Shown piece after piece: positions 62,865-64,000 of a stretch of 64,000 nucleotides of DNA. Within the stretch, counting starts at the first letter, position 1. Each line of letters opens with the position of its first letter. Source of the stretch: an uncultured Clostridium sp. (GTDB lineage Bacteria > Bacillota > Clostridia > Oscillospirales > Acutalibacteraceae); the NCBI GenBank assembly GCA_902471875.1, contig CABRLN010000007.1:1-64000 (forward strand), in the 5' to 3' direction. The notes below the pieces were generated by a model. The model was not told the DNA's origin. It did not search any database and saw only the letters and a list, made by a program, of their open reading frames with translations. The position numbers were made by a program, and so were the translations under genes.

Positions 62865-63377
62865 ATGAGCAACTTTAAAGAAATAAAACCAACAGAAATT
62901 ATTGAAAATCCTTTTAAACTTATAGGCACTGACTGGATGCTGGTAACAGCAGAAAAAGAAGGTAAATGTAATATGATGACTGCCAGTTGGGGCGGTGTAG
63001 GTATTATGTGGAATAAACCTGTTGCATTTACTTTTATAAGACCTCAGCGTTATACCTTTGGTATGCTTGAAAACAAAGAATACTATTCATTATGTATTTT
63101 AGACGATGGAAACAAAGAGGCTTTAAAGCTTTGCGGTACCAAAAGCGGTCGTGATATTGACAAGGTAAAAGAAACAGGTCTTACTGTTGAACATATCAAC
63201 GGCGTGCCGTATTTTGCAGAATCTAAGTTAGTTTTAGTCTGCAAAAAATTATATGCACAAATGCTTAACGAAGAAAGTCTTATTGAAAAATCACTAACAA
63301 GCAACTATAATACAGAGGGTTCTGACTGGCACAAAATGTATATTAACGAAATTGTTAATGTACTGGTAAAAGAATAA
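62865..63377 (+). CDS. Flavin reductase family protein
   Basis: This 170-residue protein of the FMN-binding split-barrel family has NMMTASWGGVGIMWNKPVAFTFIRPQRYTF and LCGTKSGRDIDKVKETGL. Members reduce flavin or bind it in other redox roles. The substrate is not evident. GGAG precedes the ATG. The next gene begins two bases after its stop, so the two are co-translated. Confidence 0.88.
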   Translation: MSNFKEIKPTEIIENPFKLIGTDWMLVTAEKEGKCNMMTASWGGVGIMWNKPVAFTFIRPQRYTFGMLENKEYYSLCILDDGNKEALKLCGTKSGRDIDKVKETGLTVEHINGVPYFAESKLVLVCKKLYAQMLNEESLIEKSLTSNYNTEGSDWHKMYINEIVNVLVKE

Positions 63378-63379
63378 TT

Positions 63380-64000
63380 ATGAACCGCACAGTATTAGTT
63401 ACAGGTGCCTCAAAAGGCATTGGTGCTGAAATTGCAAGGCAATTTGGCAAAACAGGTTATAACGTCGCTATTAACTACAACAAAAGTGAAAATTCCGCCA
63501 TAAATCTAAAAAACGATATTATAAAAAACGGCGGCAGTGCAGAAGCTTTTAAAGCAGACGTAAGCAATTACACAGCTGTTAAAAATATGATTGAAAGTGT
63601 TTACAATGCCTATGGGTTTATTGATGTTTTAGTTAACAACGCAGGTATTGCACAGCAAATGCTTTTTACTGACATTACTCCTGATATATGGGCAAATATG
63701 ATAAACACCAACCTTACAAGTGTTTACAACTGTTGTAATGCAGTATTACCTAAAATGATAAAAGAACACAAGGGCAGCATAGTAAATATTGCATCAATGT
63801 GGGGTGAAACGGGCGGCAGCTGCGAGGTACATTACTCGGCGGCAAAAGCAGGTGTTATTGGCTTAACAAAGGCTCTTGCAAAAGAGGTTGGTTTAAGCGG
63901 AATAAGAGTAAACTGTGTGTCACCCGGCGTTATTATGACCGATATGATGTCCTCTTTTTCACAGGATACACTTAACGAGTTAAAAGAAGAAACTCCTCTT
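63380..64000 (+). CDS. Short-chain dehydrogenase/reductase (FabG-like), truncated by the window end
   Basis: Translation from the ATG at 63380 runs without stop to the end of the window (207 codons). Visible are TGASKGIG (residues 9-16, NAD(P) loop), NNAG (86-89), the catalytic Ser139 (IASMWGE), and Tyr152/Lys156 in HYSAAKAGVIGLTKALA. The fold and motifs are those of 3-oxoacyl-ACP reductases or related sugar/steroid dehydrogenases. The C-terminal part lies outside the window. It starts two bases after the flavin reductase stop. Confidence 0.93.
   Translation, partial: MNRTVLVTGASKGIGAEIARQFGKTGYNVAINYNKSENSAINLKNDIIKNGGSAEAFKADVSNYTAVKNMIESVYNAYGFIDVLVNNAGIAQQMLFTDITPDIWANMINTNLTSVYNCCNAVLPKMIKEHKGSIVNIASMWGETGGSCEVHYSAAKAGVIGLTKALAKEVGLSGIRVNCVSPGVIMTDMMSSFSQDTLNELKEETPL

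Overview
The window reads as one continuous stretch of chromosome from a low-GC Gram-positive anaerobe of the class Clostridia. A Ruminococcaceae/Oscillospirales-like gut organism is my best guess. The signs are the AT-rich composition, strong AGGAGG-type ribosome binding sites, MecA-like and DUF6062/DUF6512-like proteins, an OGG-type glycosylase, a YdiF-type ABC-F protein, and a GH3 enzyme anchored by a membrane segment. No phage, plasmid, CRISPR array or intact transposase was found.

Layout. 0-8 kb: rpoC and rpoB on the minus strand, transcribed from a promoter buried in a perfect palindrome, without the usual rplJ-rplL genes upstream. 8-12 kb: a racemase, a transglutaminase-fold protein and an ABC-F ATPase, followed by a 0.7 kb AT-rich intergenic region full of inverted repeats. 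12-18 kb (plus): two small membrane proteins, rlmB, a large membrane protein that I read as a dead P-type ATPase, and rpe, converging on a mecA-like gene. 19-24 kb: an amidohydrolase, a GH13 glucosidase, a PAP2 phosphatase, a DUF6062 protein and ogg. 24-32 kb (minus): ddl-murF, a GH3 hexosaminidase, and rpsO-pnp with a structured leader. 32-40 kb: a very AT-rich surface-polysaccharide cluster (three GT2, two GT4, pyruvyl transferase, FrhB-like ferredoxin protein) interrupted by one CAT-anticodon tRNA. 40-46 kb: an XRE membrane regulator, yjbQ, a MIF-like tautomerase, fba, an anchored C39-like protease and a methyltransferase. 46-51 kb (minus): a glycolytic block pgk ... tpiA-pyrE-gpmI. 51-54 kb: trmL, a 60-residue peptide gene, a GNAT and mnmA. 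54-62.5 kb (minus): arginine biosynthesis argG-argH-argC-GNAT-argB-GNAT-argD-LRR lipoprotein-argF behind two ARG boxes. 62.8 kb to the end (plus): a flavin reductase and a truncated SDR gene.

How the genes work together. Much of the window is housekeeping: transcription, tRNA/rRNA modification, RNA decay, peptidoglycan precursor synthesis, lower glycolysis and arginine synthesis. The unusual parts are the P-type-ATPase pseudoenzyme, a miniature transposable element that landed in the loop of a terminator, paired palindromes in the ABC-F intergenic region, an arginine operon with GNATs but no argJ, and the polysaccharide cluster. Homology calls rest on motifs I can read and on remembered family patterns; no database search was run.
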